Assembly: GCA_022559845.1 (NCBI GenBank)
Contig: CM040121.1
Span: forward strand, 564,085,581-564,149,580
Origin: Amorphophallus konjac
Taxonomy: Eukaryota; Streptophyta; Magnoliopsida; Alismatales; Araceae
Length of the DNA: 64,000 nt
Direction of reading: 5' to 3'
In this document: positions 1 through 12,275 of the stretch, piece after piece
Layout: each line of letters begins with the position of its first letter
Position numbering within the stretch: position 1 is the stretch's first letter
Program-made: the position numbers and the translations under genes
Notes under the pieces: model-generated
The model's input: the letters and a program-made list of their open reading frames with translations, nothing else
Databases searched by the model: none
What the model was told of the DNA's origin: nothing

Positions 1-795
1 CAGCTTGACTCTACAGAAGAGATATGCATTACTTCCTTGGTGATTTTCTCTATTTCAGCTTCAAGATTTTTATTCTTCGTCTGAATTTCTACATTCTCAG
101 CTTTCGATTTCTTCAGATCAAACTTAATCCTTTCCAACTCTTCCAAGTTCATCAAATGTTCATTAGTTTTCAGTTTCAGCTGACTTTCTAATTCGGAGAT
201 TTTATTGATACCTTCATGGTTTTCCTTTTTCAACATGCACATTTGTTTCATATCAAGTGAGACTCAGATAGACATTTATCATATAATTCATTTATCTTCG
301 GGCACTTTTCACATGATGAATTAGAATCACATTTATCAATTTTCTTTTTCAACCTTTTATTCTCAGATTTTAATTTCTTGGATACTTTTAACAAATTTTC
401 ATACATCACTATCAATTCATCAAAGAGTATCCATCTGATCCGGAGCTTACCTTAGATGAGGTCTCATCATCATCATTTCTCCTATCAGCCATCAAGCATT
501 TGTTATGATTCCTGGTGAGCTTTAGTTTTTCCAAAATTTCTTTGACAGACCTGCAAGAAGAAATACATGAGATTAGAGCTCTGTCAATTGATTCTTTCAT
601 TAAAACTAATGCTCTAGTATTGACAGAATCTTTCAATTTATCCTTCTCAGTCCATATAGATTTATCTTTTGATAAGTTGTATGGACCGTGAGTCATTACC
701 TTCCAGAGATTAGGATCAGTTGATTTTACATACCGATGAAACTTGTCTAACCAAGAATCAAAATCATTACCTCTGAATATCGGAGGATTAGCCAT
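1..795 (-). pseudogene. Ty1-copia gag remnant
   Basis: An ATG at 795 opens a minus-strand frame of 127 codons. Its start has the F-x-G-N-x(3)-W and later LW-x-V spacing of plant Ty1-copia gag (UBN2/DUF4219 type), the retrotransposon capsid protein. After the stop at 412 the frame changes, and translation to the window edge is a Lys/Glu/Leu-rich coiled coil (for example KKLKSENKRLKKKIDKC) with further stops. The acidic DDDETSS stretch follows the early gag helices directly. In related elements it lies after the CCHC zinc knuckle, so the middle of gag, knuckle included, seems to be deleted. A primer binding site and an LTR lie just upstream, as expected for the 5' end of an element. The rest of the element lies beyond base 1. 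The family call is firm; the clade is not assigned. Confidence 0.75.
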
Positions 796-940
796 CGAGA
801 TGTAATGAGTGCACCGAAATCAGATAAGCAAATAAAGACACTGAGCCGGTGAAACAAAACACAGAACACAAGAAGCACACTCTGAAATGCACCAACCAGA
901 AATGCAGGATCTACTGCGGATTATTAGATCTATGCACAGC

Positions 941-956
941 AACCCGCTCTGATACC
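941..956 (-). other. Primer binding site of the minus-strand copia element
   Basis: The minus strand reads TGGTATCAGAGCGGGT, whose first 12 bases match the plant initiator Met-tRNA 3' end. It lies three bases from the LTR edge (960) and upstream of the gag ATG at 795, so it would prime minus-strand cDNA synthesis. Confidence 0.85.
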
Positions 957-959
957 AAG

Positions 960-2030
960 TGTTGGGTTTGGTGCTATGTATTCAGAGGGGGGGTGTATGA
1001 ATATACCCTTTAAAAACTTCGCCCAATTAAGAAATTCTTCCTAATACAACCAGAAGCCCAATAAGCAATTGCGGAATTCAGATTTATTAAGACAACTGAA
1101 ATGCTTATAGATGAACTAACTAGTGACTTAGGAACAATGTTAACGAACTCTCAATACCGCAGTCAAACATATAGTGTGCGCAGCAATGAAATGAACACAT
1201 ATAGAAAATCAAACCATATCGACCCTATGCATTCATCTAGCGGCAAACCCACAAAGAGATCAAACCACTGCACAATGATTTTTAGGTGGTTCGGTCCTGC
1301 AGACCTACATCCACCCCACACTCAAACCCGAGTGTGTATTCCGCTGACTCACAGCTTGAACAGCTGGGCATCACAGCTTGCCATACAATCCGCTGAGCAA
1401 CACAGCTTGCTGTCTAGTGGAATCCACCACTGCAACCGCTGGGGATTACAGCTTACCCGTCTAGAGGCAGCACCTCTGCAAACGCTGACTAACAGTTTGA
1501 AGAAAGGATAAAAAATGAAACAAAAACAAGAAGACAATCAGCGACTGAAAGCTGTAAATGAAAGCACAAATGATATAGCTCTCGAAGGAGCAGCTCTAGC
1601 TTGGATTTGATCCAAATGCCAGATATCCACTATCTCTCTCTCTTTCTCTGCTCGAGCTCTCTATCTCTCTCTTTCTCTTCTTTCTCTTCTGCTCTTCTTC
1701 TCTTTCTCTTTTTCTTCTCTGCTTCTATTTTCTTTCTCACAGGATCGTGCAGGCTATCCTCAGCTTCAGTCGATCAGCCTCCTTCTGATGGAAGAGGCTT
1801 TCATATATATAGAGCAGCAGGAATTTGGCGTGTGCTCTCAACATCTCCCGCCCAAAGGCTTTCGCCAGAACCGAGGCATTTCGACCACCTGGCAGTATCC
1901 TGGCTGGGCTGCATCCACGTGTCATAATCTGGGCACCTCGTCCTTCCTTGGATCACGTGCCTTCATTAGGCTCTGCAAAGAATCCCTGTCAGACAGTCGA
2001 ATAGGATTATCAGTTTAAGACTGAAACCCA
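960..2030 (-). repeat. Copia 5' LTR (outer edge approximate)
   Basis: The inner edge is set by TGTTGGGTTTGG beside the primer site. The outer edge is inferred from a matching inverted end (TGGGTTTCAG on the minus strand at 2021-2030), after which an unrelated repeat array begins. Read on the minus strand, the LTR has a TATA box at 1801-1813, a purine/pyrimidine-skewed leader (1620-1740, CT-rich on the plus strand) and then U5. No second copy lies in the window, so the outer boundary and any target duplication cannot be checked. Confidence 0.55.
1801..1813 (-). promoter_or_regulatory. TATA box of copia LTR
   Basis: The minus strand reads CTCTATATATATGA, a good plant TATA element inside the LTR. 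Transcription would run leftward towards gag. Confidence 0.55.
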
Positions 2031-3650
2031 TGTACATACTTCATAGTATACACAATGCATTGTATAGACTTTGCAAAGCGACAGGAATGTATGGACTTTG
2101 TAGTGTGTAATGTGTAGACGTTATGCAATGTATGGACTTGCGTTCAGCAGCAATGTATAGACTTGAAATATGCAGAGCTTAAGCTATGTACATACTTCAA
2201 ATATGCAGAAGTAAACGTGCATCAATGTGTAGACTTAGCAAACCAAAGTATGAACAAAGCAACACAATGTGCAGACTTCGTGCAATGAGTGAAGCAGTGT
2301 ATAGAGTTAGAGTGCAGTGAATGTTCAAGTGATGTACAGACTCTGCCAAGAGCAATGCACAATGCACATATGAATGTACAGACTTCGTTTGTGCTATGCA
2401 AGCATGCTAAGATGCAATGTATAGACTTTATTGAATGCATTCTATGCAGACCCTGTACAGACTTGATGAGACGATGCATTCACGATGTATAGACTTCAGC
2501 TCGTGCAAGCAAAGCCAATGTATAGACTTGGCGTTTGTGTGAGCATGCGATGTACAGACTTTGTGTTGTGAACACAGGCTGTACAGACTTGCTAACATGC
2601 ATGAACAAATGGCATTGTATAGACTTGGCAGTGTGTTATGCAGAATGCATCACGCAAAGTATGAACATCAAGAATGAATGCACAATGGCTGTATGGACTT
2701 GACATTCTGAACAATGTACATACTTGCTACCTGAAGTGAGAAATGGAGTGTGTAGACTTTGCTTTGAACAAGGCACAATGTATAGACTTAGTCATGCGTG
2801 CAGCAAAGACAATGTACAGACTTGGTCTGTTGTACAGACTTCATGAACGATGTAAAGACTTGCAAGGGAAAGGCTGTACAGACTTGAGCACAGCAAAGCA
2901 ATTGAATGTATAGACTTCACGATGTGAAGACTTGCCAAAGATAACTGGACGATGTACAGACTTGAGCGAAGCAAAGTTTGTACAGACTTGAAGGTTCACA
3001 ATGTATAGACTTTGGCAAAGCACCAATGTACAGACTTACACAGTTCTAGCTACAGTGCAATGTATAGACTTGGAAGCATATGAACATGGCGTTGTACAGA
3101 CTTTGAGTGAGAGCCCAATGTACAGACTTGGTGGAACTGAGCGTAGGTAAAGATTAAGAATGTATAGACTTGCTCAGTTCAGCACGTAAGTAAAGATGCC
3201 AATGCAGTGTACAGACTTTGCAAGAGACACTAGACGCTGTACATACTTAGCCACAAGCTGAACAATCGGATGTATAGACTTGAGATGAATGCATGAACAA
3301 TCCGATGTACAGACTTGCCAAATGTAGAGACTTGAGACTTAATGCATGGTGGCGAATGTACAGACTTGCCAGTGTGTAGACTTGAGAGCTCTGACTATGT
3401 TCACGCAATGTATAGACTTGAATAGTGAGACACAAGGAGAGACGCTGAATGAGACACTGAAGTCTGTATATACTTTAACAGTGAGATAGTGTACAGACTT
3501 AGCAGCGAGCAGACAGATGACGGCCAAGACAATGTATAGACTTTGCGTCTTATGTGAGACGAACGATGTATAGACTTAGCCAGCCTTCAGCTCGATGTAC
3601 AGACTTGCCTTAAGCAATGGCTGTACAGACTTCAGAAATGCATAGAGACG
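2031..3650. repeat. Array of degenerate TGTATAGACTT motifs
   Basis: Several dozen copies of an 11-14-bp motif, consensus AATGTAYAGACTTG with TGTATGGACTT and TGTACATACTT variants, are separated by about 10-40 bp of non-repeated sequence. All copies point the same way. Short ORFs here merely spell the motif and are not genes. The reverse complement, CAAGTCTATACATT, makes up the array at 48838-49430 in element D. Stray copies run on to about 3875. Confidence 0.85.
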
Positions 3651-3659
3651 CTACAGCGT

Positions 3660-3911
3660 GACAGCGTCGACGCAGCAGTTTACCCTGATGTGAAGTTAGA
3701 TCTGGGTCAGTTCAGTTGGTCGACGCTGTGACCCCATGCGTCAACGCATCCAGCCTTATCTTCAAAGCCATCTGAGGTATTTCAAGGCTGCGTCAACCTC
3801 GTGGACTCAATGGGTTGACGCCATCTGAACTACTTACGAGATGTATAGACATGCGAATTTGATGTAAAGACTTGAGGGGGGTCGACCCATCTAAGAAGGG
3901 GGTCGACCCAC
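3660..3911. repeat. CpG-rich inverted motifs
   Basis: GCGTCGACGC is a perfect palindrome at 3665. GTCGACGC (3719-3726) pairs with GCGTCAAC (3738-3745) with one mismatch. GCGTCAACC (3790-3798) pairs perfectly with GGTTGACGC (3813-3821). Two GGGTCGACCC palindromes follow between 3877 and 3911. The geometry resembles the hairpin clusters in LTRs A, B, D, E and F. Confidence 0.6.
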
Positions 3912-3917
3912 AGAGCT

Positions 3918-3981
3918 AACACACTCATGCATTCTCCACAGAACAGATCAGATATAACACACTCATGCATTCTCCACAGAA
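3918..3981. repeat. Two-copy 38-bp tandem repeat
   Basis: AACACACTCATGCATTCTCC plus a few more bases occurs at 3918 and again at 3956, giving a 38-bp period. It lies at the start of the next LTR-like region and codes for nothing recognisable. Confidence 0.7.
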
Positions 3982-3989
3982 TAAATCAG

Positions 3990-5435
3990 TCATATGCATT
4001 CATGTTGTTATCATTCAATGTGATGTTCGTAGTAAAACAATATGGTGACTCATTTATGTTGCTATCATTAAAACACCACATAATCATCAAAGCACAAGGG
4101 GCACAACACACATGATATCCTCTCATGTGATGAGGGTGACTGATCTCATACTCGCTGGTGTGAAGACACCAAGATATATGTACATGTGCCCATTATGAGA
4201 ATATAGTTCACTGAACTGATCCGATTACGAATCTATGGATAGTAATTATGTCTAACTGTCAACCAAGAGATTCTTTAGTCATAGTAGCACAGTTGGTCCT
4301 TAGACATGAGTCACCAACGATATCTTGCATGAGAACTCCTATGTTTTGATTCCTGATAAAGGAACTTTAATCACAAGTTCTGGATGCTCAAGTACTCAGA
4401 TGCAGTGGAATACATGCGAAAGTAGTTGAGTGACAACATTGGATCATTCACTCTCAGATATAGCATAAGAGAGAATGCCCTATGTACAGTACTTGACAAA
4501 ATCCTTGGTCAAGGTTACACGATTCACTAGAACGAGTTTTCCAATGAGACTTATAGTACATAATTCATCATGTCATAAATAAGAAGGGTTTGACAATGTG
4601 ACCAAACCCTTAATTATGACAAAGGGCATTGTGTATGAATAAAGAACTATAACTATGTGGTAACTATGGATGGAAATGTCCCATAATGATTTTATAGACC
4701 CCAATTGTCTTATGGGGTTAAGGAGTGTTGTTTGGTACTTACTGTGACATAAAAGTCTAATAGAGGAATAAGCATGAGATGATTATCCAGCATAAGATGA
4801 TGATTTAACTGTTGAAGTCATGAGACGATTAAATAATTAATTCTATGTTAAGTGTTAATGTGAAAAAGTTAAGAAGGAGTTATTAATTTTAATTGGCCTA
4901 AAATCAAACTTACACTAGATCTAGAGAATCACACACATTAGGGTTACGAACGGTGTGAGTATTTATGTAATTATGGACTTTTAAGGGTTATCTGTGAAAA
5001 TTCAAGAAGTTTATAAATAGTTGCATGGAAGAAACTCAGGGCCAAACATCCAGGATTTCCCCAACCAGAGCCACCCACTTCTCTCTCTCCTCCTTGGGAG
5101 GAGCGTCTCCCCCTCTCATCTCCCTCTTGTCTCTAGTGTAGAGACTCTGTCAGAGTGCCACTGAGGAGATCGTTCATGGAGTGCTACGTGGAAAGAACTC
5201 CATCGTTCGTGCCCAAGTGGATACCTCTAGAGACCGGGCACTTGCACGGTTAATTACGACCACGAGAGATCACTTTTCGCTTCACTACTATCTGCATATC
5301 ACAGAGGTAAAATCAGATCTCTTTCTCATAGATAGTCAACGGGAATCACACCCGGGCGATCATCATGTGCCGGGATAAAAATGTAATTTCTTGTTTCCAC
5401 TATGTTCATCCTAATCTTGGCTCAGATCCTTATAG
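3990..5435 (+). repeat. Degraded LTR (5' LTR-like, plus strand)
   Basis: AT-rich non-coding sequence carries a strong TATA box at 5011-5020, a CT-rich leader (5085-5135) and ends just before a damaged primer binding site (5436-5450). This is the order expected of a plant LTR. The left edge is not defined: I see no second copy and no target duplication. The short ORF inside (5181-5378) looks incidental. Confidence 0.5.
5011..5020 (+). promoter_or_regulatory. TATA box of degraded LTR
   Basis: TTATAAATAG is followed about 30 bp later by a pyrimidine-rich leader, the usual arrangement in plant LTR promoters. Confidence 0.55.
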
Positions 5436-5450
5436 TGATATTAGAGCCTG
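5436..5450 (+). other. Decayed primer binding site
   Basis: TGATATTAGAGCCTG differs from the plant initiator-tRNA site (TGGTATCAGAGCC) by the second G to A and by C to T, both transition-type changes. Confidence 0.5.
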
Positions 5451-6200
5451 GTTGATCGCCCGTGATTCTCACTTATTTTTAGATTTATTCTATGATTTTC
5501 ACAGTTAATTTTTGGGTTCTTCGCGGATGGGACAAACTCTATGAGATGGGGATTGATCCCTATGGTGATGGATGGATCATAGGCAAGAGGGAGGAGGGCA
5601 CATCATCAGTCCCTCCGGAGGCACCGGTGGGTCCCTATCAGGTTGGCAACACCGTCCACGGCGCTCCCTTTTGCCTGTGGGTGAATAGCATAGCCCGAGC
5701 TAGGGATAGGAGCGGAAACCCCTTAGGGGTCGCCCAACGGCCACTGCAATCATCATGGACAGTCCCCCGGGTGGCTTGGACGCTAGCCGACACCCTACGG
5801 GGTCATTAGAGCACCTACGCGAAGGGTGAGGCTGTCGGATTACTCGCCGTTTGCAGAAGTCTACCTGCTCGATCGCGTTAGCATCGGCCCCAACGATGTC
5901 ATCAGCCTGTCGCTCGGGCTCCTGCGACGGCTCTCGGCAGAGCCACGCCGCCAACCGCTGTTGGCAAGGGCCACCCTAGTGTGCGGCGGCTGCAGCCTAG
6001 GCAAGGCTCTAGGGTTTCTTGGGAGGAAAGGGATGACTGGTGCATTACACCGTGGTTCAACCCTTTTTAAGCGCGGCTTGGTGGTCCTAAGTCCCTGCTC
6101 AGTGCGTCGCGGTGCAATGAGCCCCTCGAACCGCTATTTTGGTTTTGAAATCCGATTTCAATATAGATTTCACGGATTCCTGCCCGAAGAACCATAATAT
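5451..6200 (+). other. Internal region of decayed element, no recognised gene
   Basis: GC-richer sequence after the primer-site remnant. Two frames of 105 and 123 codons (5492-5809, 5826-6197) are open, but neither shows gag, protease, RT or integrase motifs. They are probably leader or decayed gag of the element whose LTR ends near 5435. Confidence 0.35.
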
Positions 6201-9033
6201 GTAGCATGAAATTTGAGAAATTTCATTTTAGGATAATTTTTATTTTGGACATGTGATGTTCAAATTAGAAATTTTATTTTAAATAGAAATGTTCTATTGT
6301 TGCAGTTTAAAAACTTAGAAAATTATGTGAAAATTTACACAGTTAAAATTCCACCTTGGATGTTAGATTTAACATGATTAAATCTACTTTTCAAAATAAT
6401 TAAAATTGATATTGATTTGAAATCCATGTTTTAAGGCCAAAATTATTTTCTTTTCAGAAAATAGCCATTAGTGCGATGATTGGGTGAATATGGACAACGC
6501 TTAGATGTGATTGGTGTGCTCATGTGATGAATGGTGCATGACTATTTATGTTGATTGATGATGTATATTTTAATAAGACCTGCGTGCCTCCCTCCTCTCT
6601 CTAAATTCTGTGTTGTAAAATCTATCTCCCTCTCGATTATGTACTCGATATAAGATATCTTCTATCATTTTATATATAATATTTAACCAATTGGCACAAT
6701 TTTTTTTGTACATGTATGTATTTGAAGACATTACAGAGGCGTGTACATGAGGATGAGGACGATCCATTAACAAGAGATGCCATCAAATTGGGCCGTAAGT
6801 TGTATGCTGTCAGGATCCAGCTAAATGCCTATATACATGTGATTTTTATAAATATCATGTGATGATGCTTAAGGGTTGGTGGCTGACTATCGGGCTCTAG
6901 TCAAGTCACAATAAGTCACCCATACTCACCTATAGCATATGTTTGTGACTTATTTGTAAATTTAGAATAGATTTTGAATCTATATCTACTAAGTACGATA
7001 AATATGTATATGATATATATATATATATATTATTTACCACATTTGATGAGGCTAAATAAAATATTAAATCCCTCCTTTGTTAATATTAAGTTATAAACGT
7101 GAGGCATTAAGAATGACCCGTGTGGCCTCCTGTTATTATATTTTAGGTGAGCTAACCTTAGACTTGAAAGATTTATTATGTTGCCACAAGGCCGACTCAG
7201 CAAGGGGCCAGAGACCTAAACTATAGCATGTTAATGTCATGTGTGGAGTGGAGGACTATTGTAACTTTGTTGTATTGCCACAAGCTTGTTTCGATGTGAA
7301 ATGTCGTTGGCAACCGCGGCGAGAAGGGAAAATAAAACGACAAAGGAAAATGGGAGGAGTTTCTGTTATATCGAGGGTATTTTCCTTTATAGCCATATGT
7401 TTCTCGCGGTAGTACCGTACACTCGCCTTTTACAGAAAGTCGAGAGGGGTTAACTTGGCACGAGAGGTTTCCGGGAGTGAGTGAAGAATAGTAGTGGCAT
7501 GTGACAATAGAGTGGTTGCTCATTCTGGGTGAATGAACCAAGGTAACTGGGTGACTGGGTAACTGGGCAGGGTGCTAGCGTGCCAGTCGATCTCTCGACA
7601 ATCACCTAGGAACATAATCTTGACTGGGGAAGCGTCGCCAGGACGCGGCACGTGGGCACGAGGATATCGAGCGACACGTGGAGAGAAGGGAGGTTTCACG
7701 GGTACGAGTGTGCAGGTGATTGTGGGGATTCATGTACAGGACGTCTTTCCCCACCGACCGCAAGTAGCTGGTGTTTGCTTTACATCGGATTGAATCTGAA
7801 CACCTTTGTTCCATGCTGAAGGAGGGCCTAGATATTTCTGAAGCCATGCATATATAGAGGATCGGGCATACCCTGCAACCATAGGGTGATCGTCGCACTC
7901 GACTGGGAGGGATGGTTAGCTGGAGTCTGGGAGACTGGTTACACACTGGCTGGTGTGGAGGTAAGTGACGGGATCGTCAAGTAACGCCAACAACTATCAA
8001 ACTATATTTTCTATTTTAAGTGTTTTATGTTAATGGGATTAGTGGACCTATATGTGTGTTTTCCTTTTTATAGGAAATAAGATATATTCACATCATGTAA
8101 GAGTCTTTTCTTTTATTAGTGTCTTTTAGGCTTTCGACTAGAGGTATGATGAGTAGTAGGTGTTAGGTGTGGTTCTGGTTTTAATGAGTTGTCTGTTGGT
8201 CTTCCTTGTGGAGTCTATAAAATAGTCATGTAACCTTTTAGAAAAAAAACAAGTTGAATGAAAATTTTGAAAATATTCCTAGATGAGGTGTGAAGCATAC
8301 GTTCTCTTCTCCGAGAAGGAGATGGGGTGAGATCCCCCGTGGGTGAGAAGCCCCGATCGTGAGAAGCGACATGGTCATGAGAAGCGGCCCCTATCCTTCC
8401 ACCCCCCTCCCACTGCTTCAGTTTCACCGTCTTCCCATTCCACACCGAACCATCCAACACCTAGCCAAGTTGCCCAACACGCCCTCCATCGCGCCCTTCT
8501 AGATCTACGGTAGCCTCCGCTACCCTCTGGAAGTCCCACCCCCCCTCCTGCCACAGGTCGCAACCCACCCCACCGGTACCTCCCTCTTCTCTCCCTTGGG
8601 TAGACGACCCCTCTCCCTGCTCTCCCTCCCTCTCTGTTCTCCCACCCAGCCATCCACTGCCACTGCAACACTCTACAGGATCGGGAAGCCCACCGGCCGC
8701 CTCCCTCCCCCACCCTGTTCTCCCACTTCGCCCCTGTCTGCTGTTAGCCCTGTCATCACCCGCTCTCACCTGCGTCTGCCACCACCGACGACACCTGCAA
8801 GGTGCCACAGTCACCCCGACAGCCCAGCCCGCCTCCCTAGCCGCTGACCATGCACCTTCCTCAAAGCCGCCGAGCAGAGCCGCCGCCCACGGACGCTGCC
8901 CGCTTGCTCGTCGTTGCTCCTTCCCATGCTCTCCACCGCTGCACCAAACCTGCTTGGCATCGCTGACGTTCATCACCCCATCGACATCGGCCAGACCCCA
9001 AGTATTAGTACAGTTAAGGATGCTGTGTGGCCC
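6201..9033. other. Intergenic or ancient repeat sequence, no gene recognised
   Basis: 6200-7200 is AT-rich and includes a (TA)n run at about 7013-7031. 7545-7568 is a short tandem repeat of TAACTGGG/TGACTGGG. 7630-7690 holds two CACGTG-type E/G-box cores. 8400-8900 is strikingly C-rich on the plus strand, which opens long but featureless minus-strand frames (for example 8461-9147). I see no protein domain, RNA gene or LTR boundary. Confidence 0.5.
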
Positions 9034-9216
9034 GAGGTGACGTCGGATCCGTCTCTTCCTTAGTATCCCATCCGTATAGAGGATCGGCGCGAGCAACAGT
9101 TGAGGAACAAGGTTACCCCGTTGGTCAAGGTCGTCTGGCAGCGTCACTCCGGTGATGAGGTGACCTGGGATCGAGAGGATGAAATACAGTGGCAGTTTCC
9201 CTACCTTTTCGAGTGA
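9034..9216 (+). pseudogene. Ty3-gypsy pol C-terminal end
   Basis: Translation from 9034 gives the tail of a chromovirus integrase: the IEDRREQQLRNK segment, then LVKVVWQRH and a W-rich acidic tail ending PYLFE and a stop at 9214-9216. This is the chromodomain-like end of plant Tekay/Del-type elements. One in-frame TAG interrupts it before YPIRIED. Upstream sequence from about 8990 (KDAVWPEVT) is recognisable, then similarity is lost in the C-rich tract. It matches the minus-strand remnant of element E at 54743-55030 better than it matches A or B, so it is an E-family fragment. No LTR follows. Confidence 0.8.
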
Positions 9217-9242
9217 GTTTTCTCTTTTCCCCGTGCTCTAGC

Positions 9243-10890
9243 CTAAATTTCAAGGATGAAGATGACACTGTGAAAGATAAGTGTTAATGTCTCCATTACC
9301 ATGGAGATGATCACTGGAAAAGGAACTGCAAGTTGCACCTTGCAGGGAAGACAAAGTAGAAGCTTGGTGAAGCTTCGTATGCTCACAAATAAAAGGCAAT
9401 TAAACAAGGTCAAGGTTGTTCTATAGATGGAAAGTAGAGTAAGAGTTGTTGTCATTAAAATAGAGACTGCCAACTGCAGGGTGCCTTCAAAAGCCATTTT
9501 GGAATTGACATATTGCTATTATATTTTCCCCATTATCAAGACATTAATTCCATTTCTATTTTAAATCCTCATGATTTTGATGTTAGTTTTGGAAACAATG
9601 GTTGTGTAATGTTCTTGAATGTCAAAGAGTTTGCCAATGGGAGTTTATGTAATGATATGTTCATTCTAAACAATGTTGCTCCAAAGTTTTGTGTGGATGT
9701 GCTTCCTGAGAGGAAGAGGATTAATGTAACTCAAGCATATCTTTGCCACTATAAGCTTGGTCATATTAGTGAGGAAAGGATAAGAAAGTTGCAAAAGAAT
9801 AGATATTGTGATCCATTTAATTATGAAACATTTGTAACTTGTGAATCTTGCCTCATTGGTATGATGACCAGATCTCCATTTAGTAGATATCTAGAAAAAG
9901 TTGAGGGGTTACTTAAACTCATACATTCCTTTGTATGTGGATTTATGTCCACCATGGTAAAAGAGGATTTTTTTACTTCATTACTCTCACGGATGATTTT
10001 TTTTTGACTTGGGTATGTGTACTTGATGAAGTACAAATCTGAAGCCTTTAAAAACTTTAACAAATTTAAGAGTGAATTGGAGAAATTAATTGGAAAGAGT
10101 ATTAAAATTTATCGATCGGATTGAGGAGGGGAATACTTAAGTACAAACTTCATATAATATCTCAGGGATAATGACATTATCCTGGTGGACACCTTATTGC
10201 ACACCTCAGTTATATGGTGTGGCAGAAAGGAGAAATCATATCTTGTTGGATATGTTACGGTCCATGATGAGATTTGTCGAGTTACCCTTGTCCATATGGG
10301 GTTATGCCCTAGAGACTACTATTTATCTATTGAAAAAGGTTCTGTCTAAATCAATGTCATCCACTCTATGTGAGATACGAAAAGGGAGAATGCATGACCT
10401 TAAGCATATTAAGGTTTTGGGCTCCCCCGCCTATGTAAAAAGACACAGTCTGGACAAGCTTGAGTCCAAGACTAAGAGGTGCAAATTTGTGGGGTGGCAT
10501 AAAAAGACTTATGGGTATTATTTCTACAAGCCTAGCGATCAAAATATGTTTGTCGCTAAGCCTGCCGTATTCTTAGAGGATGAATACATCCTTGGTGAGA
10601 ATAGTGGGAGTAAGATAGATCTAGAAGGAGTTCTAGAACCACATACCACTGAGTCACCTCAGGAACCTATTCAAGTTGCCAACAAATTGTTCATAGGTTT
10701 GGCCGAGTATCTAGAGAACAAGAAAGATATGTTAGACATATCTTTGATGGAATAATGAGGATGGTGATCCCAAGACCTATGAGGAGGCAATAAGTGTTAT
10801 TGACTCCAGGAAAATAGCTAGAGACTATGAAATTGAAGATAGACTCCATATACTCTAACTAAGTTTGGAACTTGATAGATTTACCCGATG
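9243..10890 (+). pseudogene. Ty1-copia gag/integrase remnant
   Basis: A decayed copia polyprotein. About 9280-9330 spells a damaged CCHC zinc knuckle (HYHGDDHWKRNCK). 9513-10007 carries the pre-integrase domain with its H-x-LGHI and CESCLIG zinc-binding parts and the start of the integrase core. 10030-10140 gives YLMKYKSEAF and a core with RSD-stop-GGEY. 10171-10755 gives the second half of the core (YGVAERRNHILLDMLRSMM) and the YVKRH-FVGW-YYFY segment that precedes RT. The first RT residues (VWNLIDLPDG) appear near 10860-10889, then similarity stops. Frameshifts lie near 10010 and 10150, with stops including TGA for CGA. No LTR is linked, so it is a truncated fragment. The break at about 10890 coincides with the start of region H. 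Confidence 0.85.
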
Positions 10891-11136
10891 GTATTATATT
10901 TATGCGAACGCTAACAATCTTAAATTCCGAACTCACAACAAATAAAAAGAGTGTAATACAATGGTGAGAACAGGTTGAATCCACATAGAGGTTGAGATCT
11001 TTAGGTTGAAAATGTTGAGTTTCTTTTAGAGCAAAATTGGTGGTTGTTTCTTTTAGTTAAAATTAAAAGAACATAAAATAAATATATTTAATGAATTTGG
11101 AGGGATAAGATAGAGAAAGAATGGGATACAGAGAGA
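10891..11136 (-). repeat. Probable LTR fragment H, distal part
   Basis: AT-rich non-coding sequence between the broken copia RT and the target site of element A. Read on the minus strand it includes GTGGATTCAACCTG, which resembles a segment near the 3' end of some plant gypsy LTRs (a weak resemblance, from memory). It was contiguous with 39310 before A inserted. Confidence 0.35.
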
Positions 11137-11584
11137 CATGGTGTAGCATCCTGTCTTTTTTTACTAAAAATATTTTCATATAAATTAATTATTTATTGGT
11201 TCAACTTCTACAGAAATTATTAAAATTCTGGAAAAATACAAAACTAGTGTAAAATCAAATTTGTAACAACTTTGTCTTCAGGTAAGAGCCCAAATTAAAA
11301 TTCGTGTAGGCTCAATTTCACGTTTTTAGCAATTTTTCGTGGGTGAGAAGACCTAGTTTAACCATCGCAATTTGGGCCCAATTCTAGCCCAATTGTGCTC
11401 CAATTCGAGCCAAACCCTAGCCCATTGATAGGTCTTTGCTTTCTCTTTGAAAACTCTAAGTCTAGATGATTCTACCGGCGGCGGCGGCGGCGGCGGCGGT
11501 GGATTAGAACCTTATTCGAAGTTTTCGCCGGAGTTTCTTCTTAGGACTCTTCAACCAAATTCGATCTATCGGAGTCCCTATAGG

Positions 11585-11597
11585 TTCTATTTATAGA
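11585..11597 (+). promoter_or_regulatory. TATA box, element A 5' LTR
   Basis: TTCTATTTATAGA, followed within 60 bp by TTTCGACACC; the same box is in the 3' LTR at about 37003-37014. It sits in the first fifth of the LTR, so U3 is short and R/U5 long. Confidence 0.55.
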
Positions 11598-12079
11598 TGG
11601 CTTTCGACACCTTAGAACCCTATTTGCACCAGCATCAGGCGGCGTGACCGATCGTGACCGGACGAGGAAGAATTTGGGCGTTCTAGGAGCGGTACCTAGG
11701 GTTCCGGCGACCCCTCTTCTTTGTCCTTCTTTCCTTCAAGCAAAGGTAGGTGTCTCTCAGGCCAAATAGAAATCTAATAATACCATATCGTGCATCTCCA
11801 TGAGCTCTTTCTTTTGATACCTAATTGCCCAATTTTCGTTCATCATGCTGTTTGAATTTCACGTTTTACTCTGTGGTGTATCAAAAGGGCAACTTTCATG
11901 ATTATTAATTAAATATTGAATCTTGTTGTGTTAGATCTAAATCAAAGCATGCTATTTTATACGAATTTTTATGCACTTTCGAATGGTAGCATTTTCCCTA
12001 ATTTATATTCATTCTATCATGAGCAATCGAAGTTTTAGTGTAACATGTCGAAGTTCATCGTCGGCGGGTTCCAGGTCAT

Positions 12080-12275
12080 GTGACGCATCTTTCAGAGGCT
12101 ATTACAGCCTGACGGCCGTACGACAGACCATCACATGAGCCTGACGGCCCCACGATAGACCGTCACATGCCCCTGTGTTTTAAATTTTGAAATTTTAATC
12201 TATTTATTTTTTGGTATGTAACGCACCTACTATAGAGCGTTACATGCTTGTAACGCCCCTTCTTTAGACCGTCAT
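12080..12275. repeat. Hairpin motif cluster 1, LTR A
   Basis: Four to five consecutive units with arms such as CTGACGGCC and GACCGTCAC, or GTAACG(C) and GCGTTAC, separated by 8-13 bases. The cluster is repeated at 37493-37690 in the 3' LTR, where the last unit has been overwritten. Confidence 0.7.

Noticed and set aside
2031..3650. CRISPR-like array
   Set aside because: Motif copies are short and degenerate with irregular spacing, no leader or cas genes occur, and the DNA is clearly from a plant nucleus.
8461..9147. 228-codon minus-strand ORF as a gene
   Set aside because: It is a Gly/Arg/Trp-rich reading of a C-rich tract and overlaps the recognisable gypsy pol tail on the other strand.
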